A DNA stretch of 64,000 nucleotides, from contig CM028894.1 in NCBI GenBank assembly GCA_016801885.1, forward strand, positions 8,129,241-8,193,240, written 5' to 3'. This stretch comes from Toxotes chatareus. Lineage: Eukaryota > Chordata > Actinopteri > Toxotidae. Positions 1-12,419 of the stretch are shown in pieces. Position 1 is the stretch's first letter. Every line of letters starts with the position of its first letter. The notes under the pieces are model-generated. The model was not told the DNA's origin. It saw only the letters and a list, made by a program, of their open reading frames with translations, and searched no databases. The position numbers and the translations under genes were made by a program.

Positions 1-401
1 ACACACAAATAGCAGCTTTGCATCTATGACCAGTGAGGTGTGTGTGTTTAGGGGGGTGTGGGGGAGTGAGTGGGGGGGGTGTAATACAAGGGCAAAAAGG
101 TTTCCAGATCATGTGCTAGCTCAGAGCTCAGATGTGTGTGCAGGTATTAATTGTGCACACACACACACGGCTCAGAAAGGAGAAGGGGAAGCCCCCCCAG
201 TGACACTCAAACCTGTTTTTTTTTTTTTTTTACACAAGCACAAACCCACAAGAACACATACACGGTAGCATATCTGGTACTGTCACATCCCCCTTTCCTG
301 TCTCCACTCACAGTTTTCCGTCTGCCCGAAAGGACGCATGCTGCATCTTTTCGGCTTTCTTTGATGTCCTGATTGGATCACCTTGCAAAGGTGGGGCAGG
401 A

Positions 402-403
<2 letters not shown>

Positions 404-460
<57 letters not shown>
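404..460. repeat. (AC)n microsatellite
   Basis: An uninterrupted dinucleotide run of about 57 bases. It creates Val-Cys or Thr-His reading frames that are not genes. Confidence 0.97.
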
Positions 461-463
<3 letters not shown>

Positions 464-1100
464 TGACCTCCTATGTGTAAACCCTGTCTAGACCACAGTG
501 TTGAGCCCTGTGTTCCCAAAATCAGGTAAATGTGTGTTTATGCCAGTGTATTTGGAAACTATATCAAAGCTGATGCAATGACATAGAAAACTTATCAGAG
601 GTACAAGATCACACAGATAGGTGCTTCTTTTTGTTTCTGGCCGTGTGGTTTATTTCCTGTCTTTACATCACGTTCCTTAAAACATCTTCTCATTTCCAAC
701 TTGAGCCACTTTTTAGCAGCATTTGCTGAACCTGTGAAAAGCTTTTTACACCTCCATAAAGACACTTTAAGTGCCTCCTCCTATCTCATATGTAAGCCTG
801 CGATATCCCGACATCTGCTCATATGCAAATGTCTGTTCGTGGCCCACACGGGGGCACCTGGCATATGAAAACACACCAGATCGCACTGTTTTAAAAGAAA
901 TTTGGTCTGAACCTCATGTTTGACAATTGGTTAGATTGTGAATAAGTTAAACTTCCTGCCTTCAGTAAAGCTACTATCTCACTGCCAAGGTTTGGAGATC
1001 CACTATGGACAACCCAGCAAAAAAAAACAAAAACGCATGTGTGCAACAATGTGAGGCATTTTGGATGAATGTTTTCTGTAATAGCATGTTTCTTTCATGC

Positions 1101-1240
1101 TGCCTGGTGGCCTACTAGTTACAGAAAGTTTCCCATAACACAGAGGTCACAAGCTCAATCCCTGCAGCTTGTATGTCTATGAACAGCTGTGCATTCAGTC
1201 AACCTGGCCCTGAGCTAAATTCAATACGCCTTCCACCTCA
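1101..1240 (+). repeat. SINE-like dispersed repeat (tRNA-derived type)
   Basis: This segment shares an ordered set of blocks with 39845-39990: a 'ggcct-ctggtta-ca' start, then 'gaggtcaca', then a box-B-like degenerate GGTTCGA position, then 'acaacagctgtg'. The order resembles the head and body of tRNA-derived fish SINEs. Both copies are old and diverged. Confidence 0.45.
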
Positions 1241-2166
1241 CACACCTTCCTGAAAGCACGACTGTCACCTAGATATTTATAACATATACAATATTCCTTA
1301 AAAAAAGGGGGCTGCATAAAAAAACAGTGCCTCTAAACTGCCAGACCAGAGAAACCATGTACTCCTCTCTCTCTCTTTGCCCAAATGAAAGCCTGTGTCA
1401 AATACAGACACTTTCTCTGCCCACAGGAAGTAACACATCAAAAATAAATGTCTTCAAGACAGCAGGCAGGGAAAGCTCTGCCCATGCAACGGTGAAGCTT
1501 GTTTCACAAAGCCAGATTTGTGAGTCAGCATTATAACCCGGGACGAGCTTGGTCACATCAGAGGGAGATGGCAACATTTCACCAAAAAATTATTTCATTT
1601 AAAAGGAAGTGTCACAATCAGAGGATTTGCTCATGTCTTCTGTGACAATACGTTCCTTTCAGTAAAGTAATGCCCCATGCAGTGCTTTTAAATCTGGTGC
1701 CACCAGGATGAACTTGATGTGGTACTCGCGTCATATTTCTGCCTTATGACAGTTTTAACTTCTCAAAAAAAGAAAATACACGAAAGAAGACTAAATCTAT
1801 TTGCTTACATCAGGTCACATTTCTATAAATATTCTTATTTTACATGTTGGACAAATGTTACACCTTTTAAATCGTCTCCGGATGTGTCCATGGTGCAGCC
1901 TTCGTAACTGTCTATTTGTTAAAAAAAAAAAAAAAACTCAGGCTCTCTTACATAAGCGCACTAATAGCTGGTTTGGAAAGTCGTGGGTTGACAGAGCCAG
2001 TTGATAACAACCCTTGTGAAACAAGTAAGATTGCCATTGTTTGGTTTTGTGGAACCAGCTACTGCACAGATGCCCCAGTTTTGTGGAACCTGCGTCATGA
2101 GGCCGACTCCAGGATTCGACAGTACACATTTTGCCGTTCACTCCACATTTCTCTTTGAATTAAGCC

Positions 2167-2189
2167 GCCATCATCATCATCATCATCAT
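2167..2189. repeat. (CAT)n short tandem repeat
   Basis: About seven tandem cat units followed by a TAAT-rich stretch. The apparent poly-histidine frame across it is a by-product of the repeat. Confidence 0.9.
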
Positions 2190-3777
2190 TAGACCAGTTT
2201 GGTTATAATAATTATAATTATAATAATCATAATCAATCATAATTCTGAAAAGGGGTCACAAAAATGGATTCAACTACGACAAGATCACGACTGAATACTA
2301 GAAACGACACTTATCACATTTGGTTGCCAGGCAGAAAAATTCTCTCGAGCATTCCCGCTCTATCAAACAGAAGTACTGAACAAAGTGTATAATCTCTGAC
2401 TCGTTGCCCCACCAGAGCACTATAATTATGTCTATAAAACACTTTCTATATATAAACAACAATAGGCAGTTAAAGTGGGTGTTATGTCAGTGTGTTCTGG
2501 TGACTCAGTACGCAGAGGAGCACACCCCATGCGCTTGTGGTATTGTGAGTTTGACTCCAGCAATTGAAAGCTTCACACAAAGCTTGAAATTGGTACGACA
2601 GACCAGCAGCAACCAGCTAAGGCACTTACTTATATGTTGGCTGATGCTGTTTAATTGTGCTCGGTACACTGACACAGGGCCCACCTGTACTCAATCCCAA
2701 CAAGATTCCTTGCCTACAAGCTGGTGTGACTGCTGAATAATTTAGGCAAAACTCTACATCCACATGCTGAAGTTGACAGCTGTGAGAAAATTTAGCTCAA
2801 AGTCCCATTTACATGTACGCAATAAAATAACTTCATAACAGAAATATTTCAAATTAAAGCACTTAAATGAACTAAAGATGAAATCTATGTGAGCTGTTTG
2901 ATAGTCAAGTTAAAAAAAAAATTGTACTTCATACCAATAAAGGTCACTGGAGAGGAAGCTGAACAGATATCACATGAAGAATCAAGCAGTCAGCAGTGTT
3001 TGAAAAGTGGGCTTCTGATTAAAAAGATGCCATTTTCAGTTGCTACAAAGGCTCAGAGGATGTTTTGTTTGGAAAACTGATAAAGGAACAATCTTTTCAA
3101 CCTCACAAGTTTTAAGATCACATTGCTTCGCATATGGTTCCTCCCAGAAGCAGAGGGCTGCGGCTGTAGCAGGCAGTTTGTCAAGGCGTGGATGTGTGTT
3201 ATGAATGAGAAGTACAGATGTGCTAAAACGAGAAGCTAGATTTACCCAGTCAACTTTACATGGAGAATTTAAGGTTAAAAGGAAGCAGCGGCCAGTAAAG
3301 ATTATACTAGATAATTAGTCTCAGTAAATGGCCATAGTGTAAAAGCTCAAGAAAATGTTCATTTCTGATCACATGCATTGGTCTTTAAATAAGCCAGCGG
3401 CAGACTAGTCCCAGCTCCTTTTGGTGTCTCCCTCATCCATAAAGCACTTCCTCAGAGCCTCTCACACACCCGAACACCCCTGGTAGTCTGGTCTTTGCGC
3501 AACATCCGCTACCTCCCTGTTTTCTGAAACAGGCTTGAAGGCCAGGTCATCAGCAACACTGTTAGACATATACATAAAGTTCTGCATATTGCGGGGTTTG
3601 TAATGTACCTCATTTCAGAGCGAATGGCCTCTCAAATTGTGGGGCTTTTATTCAAAATGTGCCCAATAGCTGATAAAGCTCCACTTTTAAAGCCAGGACA
3701 AAATGTTATGAAATGGGCCAAGAAAGAATGTTGCAAGCTCCAGCAAGCAGCTTGCATGAAGTAGGAAGTAAGGAAGG

Positions 3778-3779
<2 letters not shown>

Positions 3780-3815
<36 letters not shown>
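3780..3815. repeat. (TG)n microsatellite
   Basis: An uninterrupted tg run of about 35 bases. Confidence 0.97.
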
Positions 3816-3819
<4 letters not shown>

Positions 3820-5101
3820 AACTGTGGGCAGAAGGAGAAAAAGTTAACTGTTCTGAAGCTGATTAACCTCTTGCCCAAACAATCACAGCATGATACAATA
3901 AATCAATAAACTTCCCTGAAACATAATGTATGTTTATGTGAAGTAAACCCAATCCAAACCTGCTGCTACAACCAGTTAAACTGTGACTGGGGGCTCTTTT
4001 ATATGAAGGCTTCACAGGCGTTACTAATAGTAACATTCATTTAAACTTACATTGTTGCACATGCAGATTATAAATGTGTATTTCTCTCATGTAAGATGAT
4101 CACATAATGACACAAATGATATCAGAGAAGTGCCATCCCTGTTGTGGTTATTTCAGCTATTTCACAAGCCTGGGAGAGGTCCTATTTTGAGTCCAGAGTT
4201 GCAACACAATAACATTCAGTGATGTGAAGTGAAGGCAGACTTACGACTGTGGGTCAGGGGTCATCATAAGGCAAACAAAATGTTATCAGAATATGTTTCT
4301 TTAACAACAAATGCTCTTGTACATCTAAAAAGACCCTTTCCACCAGACACTATAAAGTGTGCTATATTCTGTAAACCAATAAAAACAAAAAAACAAATGC
4401 AGTCTAATAATGGAAGCTCGGTATACCATATTTAGTAAATTAGGGTAATGGTTTGACTTTCTTTATGTGGATTTATCCTCCACCAAAGTGCATATCTTCT
4501 CAAAACATTTACTAAATCAGTAACTACAGTCATTCTATGTTTCATAGAGATTCCAAGCAACAGACTATAGCAAAAATATGTAAAGGAATAATACAGGTAA
4601 AACACTGGAGATGATGCATACAATTAAGCCAAGTATCAGAGAAGACAATGAATCATTGCACTGTCCTAACAGTCAGGCATGGCTTACAGACAGTAAGCAA
4701 ATAGCCACCATAACACTACACTTAAACCCAGCATTTACATACAAGCTATGCTATTCCAACAACGCCATGTTAAAAAAAATAGCTCAGGGCTGGAAAGGGA
4801 CGTGAATGTGCCTTGATTTGTTGTATGTCTCTTTATTTTAAAGAAAAAGGAGCGGGTGGTGTGTCTGCGGCTTGGGAGACAATGCTAGGCCGCCATGTAA
4901 AGCCTGGTAATGGGAGGAAAAGGAAGAGGGCAGTGTGGCCGCCCCTGCCTCACCTCCTGGGGGATACAGGGAACCAGGAGACGGGGAGGGGAGGTAGGAT
5001 ATGAAGGGTCACTATGGTGGAAATTATGAAGGGAGAGAGGTCTGGCAGAGATAGATATGAAGTAAAGGAGGCTAGGCATGCTCCTGTAAATTCTGACCCA
5101 C

Positions 5102-5203
5102 CATAAAGTCGTTTCCGAAGTTGTCCTCTCCCCTCTCCTCGTCCCCCTCGCTCATGGCCTTCACCCCCTGGATAAACTTTCTCAGGATGCCGGCTTGGTC
5201 CAT
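5102..5203 (-). CDS. First coding exon of an unidentified gene (34 codons)
   Basis: Reading the minus strand, an ATG at 5203 opens 34 codons that end exactly before a GTGGGT donor at 5101, in phase 0. The peptide starts MDQAGILRKFIQG and then turns acidic (EGDEERGED) before ending NDFM. Upstream is a region with two inverted CCAAT boxes, as expected for a first exon. I see no signal peptide or membrane segment in it, and I do not recognise the family from 34 residues. The remaining exons would lie left of the window. The sensible codon content and correct donor argue for a real exon, but a chance frame cannot be excluded. Confidence 0.55.
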
Positions 5204-5830
5204 CCTTCAGTCCTCTTGTAACGTATCCCGTTGCCTTTTTCTTAAAAAAAACAAAAAAAAAACCCCAACCCCCTCAAAGTAGCAAGGGAGGGTAAACGTA
5301 AAAATAAAAAAAGACACAAGGGAAAAGGAAAAGGGGGAATAAATAAAAATAAATAAGCTTCACGGATCCCCCCAGGGAGTCATCGTCGGTTCACAACACA
5401 ACACCTTGTTTTATTATCGCCCCATGTTGTTTCTCCCTTTCCTTCTTTCTTCTGGGCTGTTCTCACAGCGACAGCGGTTGGTCCCAAAGAAAAGCAGCGG
5501 CGGCCCGGTTTTCTGCTCCGCAAACAAGTTCACAGCCGTGGCGTAACATAAACTGTGAACAATGTGTTCTGCAACTAAAGAAAAATAAAGACAAAAAGAC
5601 AAAAAATCCCAGCTCTGGTCAGGCTATCTACCCCTCCCTGTCTACCTCGGTTGCCACATTCACACACTACTGCTCGTTATTTGCTACTGAGGAACATCCG
5701 GACTGGGCAAAGCCAACGGAAAACACAGCCCTCCCCTTCCAGACCATGTCTGTGATTGGACAGCTGACACCTGGAATTAGGATTTCATTGGCTAGCGTGG
5801 ACGTAGCTCTAAACTACAGCCAGCTCTGAT
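5204..5830 (-). promoter_or_regulatory. Promoter and 5' leader of the minus-strand gene at 5102-5203
   Basis: This region is relatively rich in CpG compared with its surroundings (for example around 5464-5540). It carries two ATTGG motifs, at 5755-5759 and 5787-5791, which read CCAAT on the minus strand about 550-590 bases before the ATG, the usual spacing type of an NF-Y-bound, TATA-less promoter. The transcription start was not located. Confidence 0.45.
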
Positions 5831-6239
5831 TAGCTAGAATGTGTGTCTGTCGTTTTGACGCGGTTCGTGTTGGTCATTGTTATCATAAATTAGAGTACTT
5901 TATTTAAATGTCTTAGAATTGTATTCTGTGATTCTACTTGTTTATTCAATTCTGAACGTCTGTGTACACAAACATTAAAGCTGCATAACTTTGACAACGT
6001 TTTTGTTCCCCTGTCCATTATTGGATGGGAGCTCTGCTTAAATAAACTTGCCATCCTCTTGATATGATATGTTGTCGAGGAGTGAATACACTCCACCTTT
6101 CATCGCTTTAAATCCAGACCCATCCCTCGCTGAATTCTTATGCTTATATCTAACCTCACAACAGTTTGTCCAAAATAGATGCTTACATAAGACCAGAGGG
6201 GGGGACAAACACAATATTCAAATTGTTTACTTAAGTAAA

Positions 6240-6342
6240 AGTTGCAATGTACATATACATGTATTTATGTGTATATATGCGAGTTTGTGTATACACCCAC
6301 ACACAGTACATATGTATATGTATATATACATACATGTATATA

Positions 6343-6374
<32 letters not shown>

Positions 6375-6391
6375 CACATACATACATACAG
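6240..6391. repeat. Alternating purine-pyrimidine TA/TG/CA tract
   Basis: About 150 bases of mostly alternating purine-pyrimidine sequence made of mixed tg, ta and ca steps, including a (TA)n core near 6352-6373. Several overlapping Tyr/Ile/His-rich frames here are artefacts of the repeat. Confidence 0.9.
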
Positions 6392-7682
6392 AAGCAACAG
6401 GCAGGAGAAAACAGGTTAGCTCTGATAATCCTGTCATGCAGCCATACAGCCGTTAAGAGATTTTAATCTAAGAGATTTTTAATCTTGATCTCACACACAC
6501 ACACGCACAATATACACAATATACACAGAATAGATACATAAGATTAGATAGCCTGGAGTGAAAAATCAACTAACAGTCACCAGATTTATGGGTCATGAAT
6601 ATAATCTGGATTAAGATATTACCAGAAATAGAGACAAACAAATGTATCATGTAACATCCCCACTAGTGGTCACTAGTGGAAAGGTGTGCAATTCTCCCGT
6701 GTGTGCATGTGTGTGTTCAGGTAACATGCTGTGTCATGTGCTTGCTTTTGCAATGGCAATGCAAATAAAATATTTGCTGTTAAACTCTTAGAGAAGAGAT
6801 TGAGAGAGAAGAGAGGCCTCTGTTGTATAAAAAGTAACAGTAGTATTCAGTAGCAGAAAAAGAAGTAGTTCTACATTTATACTAACAGCAACACCAGTGG
6901 GCTAGTAGTAGCAGAAGCAGATTAAAATTATGTAAGTGTTACATAATTGTGTGTAAGGATGCTAATTTTAAGCATCCAGTTCATTTAAATGTAATGTAAG
7001 TGACAAACTGAAGAGAAAGAAAGGGTGACAATGATGTAAAGAAGAAGAGAGAAATCAAGCGGTATGTTGGATTTCACACACACACAGAAGGGGAATCGAA
7101 ACACTTTTTTATTTTCCTTTAGTTCTGCCAAGGACGACAAACAAACCCATCTATTCAGGCCCAGTAAGAGGGAGAAGGAGAGGGGACGCTGTCACTGAGC
7201 CAATGAGCTTCTTTTTTTTTTTTTTTTTTTTATACATACACAAACTGCTTTTTGTTGCTCTTGTCTTGAAGTGTATTTGCTTGTTATCCCAGTAAATATT
7301 TTATGTTTTCTTTGCGTTCTTTTCCCAGACATGAGGGACACAGATGACTTTCATGTCTGATGACAGAATCTTCTCCCTCTGTTGACATTTTATTTCTCCT
7401 CCCCTCTCTTAACTGAAGTGAAACAGTGCCAAATTTTAATCAAAAAGATAAAGACAAACAACAGGGAGGAGAAAGCACAATAAGCACAGATCTGTTGCCT
7501 TTAAATCTCTGAACTAGTCCATTTAAAACTCTGTCCACTAACTCCATTCACTTTAACACAAACAGGTTTGTGTGTTCTCCTTTGAGCCCTTGTTCTGACA
7601 CAAATACATAGACAGTATGCAATCTGTCAACAAGCCCCAAGCTGTGTATTGAATAGGATGAACAATTCTTTGTGTATACAAG

Positions 7683-7770
7683 GGCTGCAAATAACAATTG
7701 CTTTCAACATCCATTAATCAGCTGATTAATTTTCTACTGATCCACTAAACTGATTTATCGACAAATCGCT
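7683..7770 (+). repeat. Dispersed teleost repeat fragment ('gggctgcaaataac' family)
   Basis: It begins 'agggctgcaaataacaatt' and continues with attaatc/gattaat blocks, matching the end of a very common fish repeat that I know from other genomes. Related pieces occur here at about 55290-55530 (opposite orientation, ending 'agctggagccc') and 59990-60165. Confidence 0.55.
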
Positions 7771-8321
7771 TCAGGTCTATTGCACATTATTTTTGTTTGT
7801 CTAAATCAGTTTGATCTAAACCTTGAATTAACTGTTCATTCACAGTAGTAGCATTCATAGTATTGAAAATCGCCGGGCATCCCACGGGTTGCTAAGAGGA
7901 AGACAAAGTCATACTCAACTTCTACAAAGTCTGTGCATGGGACAGGAAATGACCTCTTAGTCATGTTGCCTAGTTGTCTGAAAAGGTTGAAAATTGATGT
8001 TCAATAATAATATTTATGTGCAGAAAGGTATATTGAGTACTACCTGGACTGAATGTTTTCATTTTTTAAAAACATAAGTCTTTTGTCTTTTTTTGCTGAG
8101 AAAAATGCTGCATAAACAAATTTCATTATTATGACAAAGAGCCCTGCATTTATGTCATTTGCATTTTTTTCCTTCTGTGTCTATAAGGAGAGGTGCAGTT
8201 GTGTGGCTGAATCATTATGTGTGTCTGTGTTTATGGTGAGATTCGTATCTTCCTTCCACAGTTCACTGGAAACAGGTCAAGCAGACTAAAGAGATGAACA
8301 CACCAAAGAGTACTCTGGTAT

Positions 8322-8323
<2 letters not shown>

Positions 8324-8362
<39 letters not shown>
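8324..8362. repeat. (TG)n microsatellite
   Basis: An uninterrupted tg run of about 39 bases. Confidence 0.97.
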
Positions 8363-8365
<3 letters not shown>

Positions 8366-8565
8366 GGCTGTATGGGGAATAATATTTTAAGAGAGACCTT
8401 GTGGCCTCCTCTCTGTCACTTCCTTTTCTCAGCACTAGCTCTGGTTGCTCTGTACTGTATCTGACCCTGACCTCTGACCTCTCTGGAGAAAAGGGGGAGT
8501 CAGCTGAACATTAATAACACAGCAGGGATCAATTACATATCCTATTAACATTATCATAATTATTA

Positions 8566-8775
8566 TTACTTTTTCTTTCCTTAAGCATTTTCCTCTGTCC
8601 ACTTCTTCTTTACTCTCCTCCATTTTATAGACAATATGTTTTACTTTTCCCTGTCTCATTTCTCCTTCTTAAATCTTTTATCTTACTCCCCCATTTCATC
8701 TCCCCCTCTCCTTCTCTCCCTACTTTTATCCCCCTTTTACTCACCCTCTTTTCTCTTTCTAGCTCTCTCTCTTTC
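8566..8775. repeat. Polypyrimidine block
   Basis: About 210 bases dominated by C and T on the plus strand (tctcc, ttctcc, ccctct units) with few purine interruptions. The Ser/Leu/Pro-rich frames it generates are not supported as genes. Confidence 0.8.
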
Positions 8776-8859
8776 TGGAATGTGCTGTTCAGAAGCAGCT
8801 GAGAGGAGGAATGTTGCTGTAACAAGCCCATACACAACCCCTAGGGAGGGAGGCTCCCT

Positions 8860-8950
8860 GCACACACACACAGACGCACATACAGATGTCCACACACACA
8901 CACACATGCAGATACATACACATGCACACATACATGGATGCATACACACT
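8860..8950. repeat. CA-rich low-complexity stretch
   Basis: Interrupted acaca units with cagatac and catgcacac variants, that is, a degenerate CA microsatellite. Confidence 0.85.
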
Positions 8951-9131
8951 ATCCTTTTCTTAGCAATGTTTGTGTTCTTTGACTTTCTTCCTCGCTGCTA
9001 AAGGATAAACTCTTCCCTCTCCTTCTAGTTCTGTCTTTACACGTGTGCCTGTGGTAGAGAGCAGAGCATGAAGCTGCATGTTTAGAACATAGCAGGACGA
9101 GTTTACTGTGTCTGGTCTGGACACACACACA

Positions 9132-9136
9132 GAAAA

Positions 9137-9168
<32 letters not shown>
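9132..9168. repeat. (AG)n microsatellite
   Basis: About 37 bases of ag repeats with one aaa interruption. Confidence 0.95.
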
Positions 9169-9170
<2 letters not shown>

Positions 9171-9835
9171 CGTGAGTCTGCCTGTTGCAGTAATGAAGCT
9201 GGGTGAAAATGTCTGCCCTCAGGGTAGAGGACTGACTCAGTGGCATGTTGCACAACCCTGCCGTGCCCCTGTCTGCTATAGGCCTCAAAAACCAGTGATA
9301 AAGAGAGGGTTACAGTTTAAAAGAAAAAACCTGAATATATGAGATAAGAAAAATAATAAGTGACATGAAAGGGGCAATGTAAGAACTGTCCAACTGTCGA
9401 ATTCATACTCTAAACAAATAAGGTCCAGCATATCACCAAAAAGTTGAGGTGTCCACTCCTATTTGAAGAAACAAGGAAATGAACCCTTTGGTCCCTCCTC
9501 CTTCCTCTGTGACATAGTTGGACTGTCTACTGGGCATTTGAGGACAAATCCTCAAGGGCCACCACATTAACGGTTTTAACAGGCCTCTCTCTGTACCTGT
9601 CATTCAGGGTGAGCATGAGAGCATGCAAAGTGCATGCTCCAGGACTGGGCTCACTGGCCAATCACAACCAAGTTTCAACCCTCACCCTCACGCTGAGCTC
9701 ACGTTAGCTTGAATAAATCTAACCTCAGAGTAGAACAGTTGTTGACATGTTGCTCTCATGTTGGATTGAGGGCTGACAGTGATTCACTATTGCCTCTTTA
9801 GTTACTAAATGGTATAATGAGACAGGACAGGCTGG

Positions 9836-9895
9836 GGCTAGCTGGTTAGAACGCTAACTTCTAATCTCTGCAACGCAGTACAGACATCTTTGACT
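9836..9895 (+). repeat. Possible SINE head fragment
   Basis: The string 'ggctagctggttagaacgct' resembles the box-A region of tRNA-derived SINEs, but no body or box B follows. Weak. Confidence 0.25.
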
Positions 9896-10389
9896 GAAAG
9901 GCAAAACGGATATTTCTTCTCATTCTGTTGATAATCTTAGTTAATAGTTGAATGTTTTCAACTAAAATACCTACATATTGCCCCCTTTAACATCCTATCA
10001 TCCCACATGAGGGTTCTCTAAATGGTTTGATGAAAACCCTGTGCTAAGCCCTTTGCTGTCAACAACCCAGTTGAACACCTATGAGAGCAATGTGTTACAC
10101 AACACTTTCAACCACCATCACCAAAACACCTAATGATGAATATTTTGGATTAATGGTGTTCATTCCTCCAGTAGAGCACTAAATACCTGGGGAATTTATG
10201 TGATGGTGGACTTGTTATGACACTTTGTGTTGGTTTTTCCTCTCAATTTGTCTTTTCTCTGTTTCTGGAAGTGGATAATGGAAACATACAGAAAGAAGGG
10301 AGAAGAGGAAACTGGGAAATATTCCAGTCTGGAGGCCCGGAAAAGTGAAGATGTCATCTCTAATATCACATTGAGCAAAACTGAGATCC

Positions 10390-10530
10390 CTTTTTAATTG
10401 TAAGAAATGTATTGAATAAAAAATGAACAACATTCCCTCTGAAATATAAAGTATACAGTATCCTAAAATTGAAATACTCAAGCACAGATAACTCAAAACT
10501 GTAATGTACTTGTGTAAATGTACTTTGCAA
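10390..10530 (+). repeat. Dispersed teleost repeat ('tactcaag ... taaatgtactt' family)
   Basis: It contains 'cattccctctgaaat', 'gaaatactcaag' and 'gtaaatgtactt' in the order found in a widespread fish repeat that ends near 'acttgagtaaatgtactt'. Other members here are at 28570-28822 and 46130-46560. Confidence 0.6.
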
Positions 10531-11002
10531 CACACTAGCATCATCGGCTGGAGACTCAACCAAAGTAAATGTTAATTAAAGGCAAATTACTCTGGGCACT
10601 GTGGTGTCCCGGCTCATCCGACAAGTTGACTTAAAATTGATTTCTCTCCAAGATTTTTTTTCTCAGTAATTTTACTTCAAAGATTTTTTTTTAATATGCA
10701 AAAAGTAAAAATGTGCGTATGTAAATGTTGACAAAAAGTCACCATAACTGGAGTTAAATGGAATAACTTGACTGTATTGCTCAGAATCGATGAATCTAGG
10801 TGTGACCTGAGTGAAGAAAACAGTGTGTGAGGGTGAGTAAGTGTGCAAAGTGGACGGAGTGGTGAGGGTGGGTGATGTGGCACTGCTCAGCCTTCTTATG
10901 TGTGTGTGTGTGTTTGAGAGCAGCAACACCCTCAGTATAACCCTTCCCTCAACAGATTCCAGCCAGCCTGTCTCTGTCTTTACCAATGTCACACACATGG
11001 GT

Positions 11003-11004
<2 letters not shown>

Positions 11005-11074
<70 letters not shown>
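11005..11074. repeat. Long (AC)n microsatellite
   Basis: About 70 bases of perfect ac repeat, the longest dinucleotide run in the window. Shorter tg runs flank it at about 10900-10913 and 11163-11179 in the opposite sense. Confidence 0.97.
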
Positions 11075-11075
<1 letters not shown>

Positions 11076-11359
11076 CAGACATTGGCGGTTGGACGCTCTG
11101 TCAGATTTAGACATGTAATTACTGTCCTAGCATTTGAGAGCTGTGTATGTGTGTGTAAATGTGTGTGTGTGTGTGTGTGAACCAGTCTATCTAAGCACAC
11201 TGTATGTGTTTTACATGGAAGGGGTTTACAGCAGTGACACTCATATAGAGTCTCCCTGCTTGCATTATGAAACATCACTGTAAATGGACAATACAACCTA
11301 ACGTACTGTCCAAAGAAACAGTTTGACAAATTCCAGTGAGAGAAGACTGAGGACTGAGG

Positions 11360-11423
11360 ATGTCAATTTAATAATCAACACACAGACATATATTTGTCTG
11401 TGTGTTGATTATTAAATTGACAT
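11360..11423. repeat. Perfect palindrome, 29-bp arms with 6-bp spacer
   Basis: The left arm at 11360-11388 (starting atgtcaatttaat, ending cacacagaca) is the exact reverse complement of the right arm at 11395-11423. The spacer is tatatt. No mismatch was found on comparing the arms base by base. No target-site duplication is obvious outside it. It could be an extruding cruciform, a tiny MITE, or an assembly fold-back. Confidence 0.95.
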
Positions 11424-12419
11424 ATGGGACACAAATAACACATGGGACATCATTTTTTGTGAGCTTCTGAGTGTCTTTTCAAATTCAGGACTTGATGTAT
11501 GGCCACCATGGCTAGAAACTACAGTTTTAATGTGATTCCAGTCACTTTTATTATCCACTGGCGCCTCCAAGTGGCCAACATTTGGAAACTGCAGTGAAGA
11601 AAAGGTGAGGGCATAGAAAAACATCAATTAGTTTTGTGACACATACCAGGTTCATGCACAAGACGTCCGTGACCTCCTGACATCACGTATGTCCAAGCCT
11701 GTTGGAGGAATCCTGGCAGAAATTGGCAATGGCCGGTTGATGAAACAACACCCAGGCAACACTGCTGTCAGTCTCTACAACAACAAAATTAATACATAAC
11801 ATATTTTGCACTGCATAGTTACAGTATTATATTTGTTTGATTATCGATATCACTGTGGCGCTTATTACCAGTGTTAGAGAAACAGGGTTAAAGCAAAAAG
11901 TAAATTAAACAGTATTTACTAATATTTGTTAAGGCATTTCACAAGCTGCTCCTCACTGCATTTAACCAATGTTCTGATGTTGTTTTTCTTCTTATTGTAT
12001 AAAATATCAACATGCAGTTAATGGTGAAGTGATTTCAATCACCTTCCCCCGCTACCAGAAATAAAGTTCAGCCCATGCTCACCCCAATAATTTTCACACA
12101 GTCCCTTATATTAGTTCTGAGAGCGATCTGAGTCTTGTTGACCTACTTTTTGTTTTTGTATTTTTATGAATAAACGTATTATCACAAAGTGGGGACAGAG
12201 AGTTTGTCCACAGGATGTGAACAGGCTGAAGAAACTGCGGTTTGTTATAGTATCGTTATAAAATCGCGAAAATGTTGGTTTTTATCCATGAATGGTGTGA
12301 GGATCCTCCGTCGATGATTTAATGTTGATATAATGTCGTGTTCTACTGCATGAGTTTCCAATATTAATATCGTTAAGAAGTTAAAAGTGTAAAATACCTT
12401 TTATTTAACTAGAGGGAAA

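Larger units (their letters stand above)
1..5101. other. Non-coding stretch, probably intron 1 of a minus-strand gene
   Basis: No exon-like open frame with splice sites was recognised here. Because the coding exon at 5102-5203 (minus) ends in a GT donor at its left edge, this stretch is most simply the first intron of that gene. It holds microsatellites, one SINE-like copy, a (CAT)n run, poly-A runs and a purine-rich block at about 4895-5060. Intronic status is inferred. Confidence 0.4.
5831..12419. other. Intergenic region, repeats only
   Basis: No exon was recognised on either strand between the promoter-like region and the tetraspanin 5' end. Contents are microsatellites, an alternating TA/TG tract, an (AG)n run, a pyrimidine-rich block, two dispersed repeats and a perfect palindrome, each listed separately. 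Confidence 0.6.

Noticed and set aside
283..519. Minus-strand frame of 78 codons with a long Val-Cys run
   Set aside because: The run is translated (AC)n microsatellite; there are no splice sites or domain.
6069..6466. Several overlapping Tyr/Ile/His-rich frames
   Set aside because: They arise from the alternating TA/TG tract.
10672..11329. Frames of up to 136 codons on both strands
   Set aside because: Their length comes from the (AC)n/(TG)n tract, which is open in several frames.
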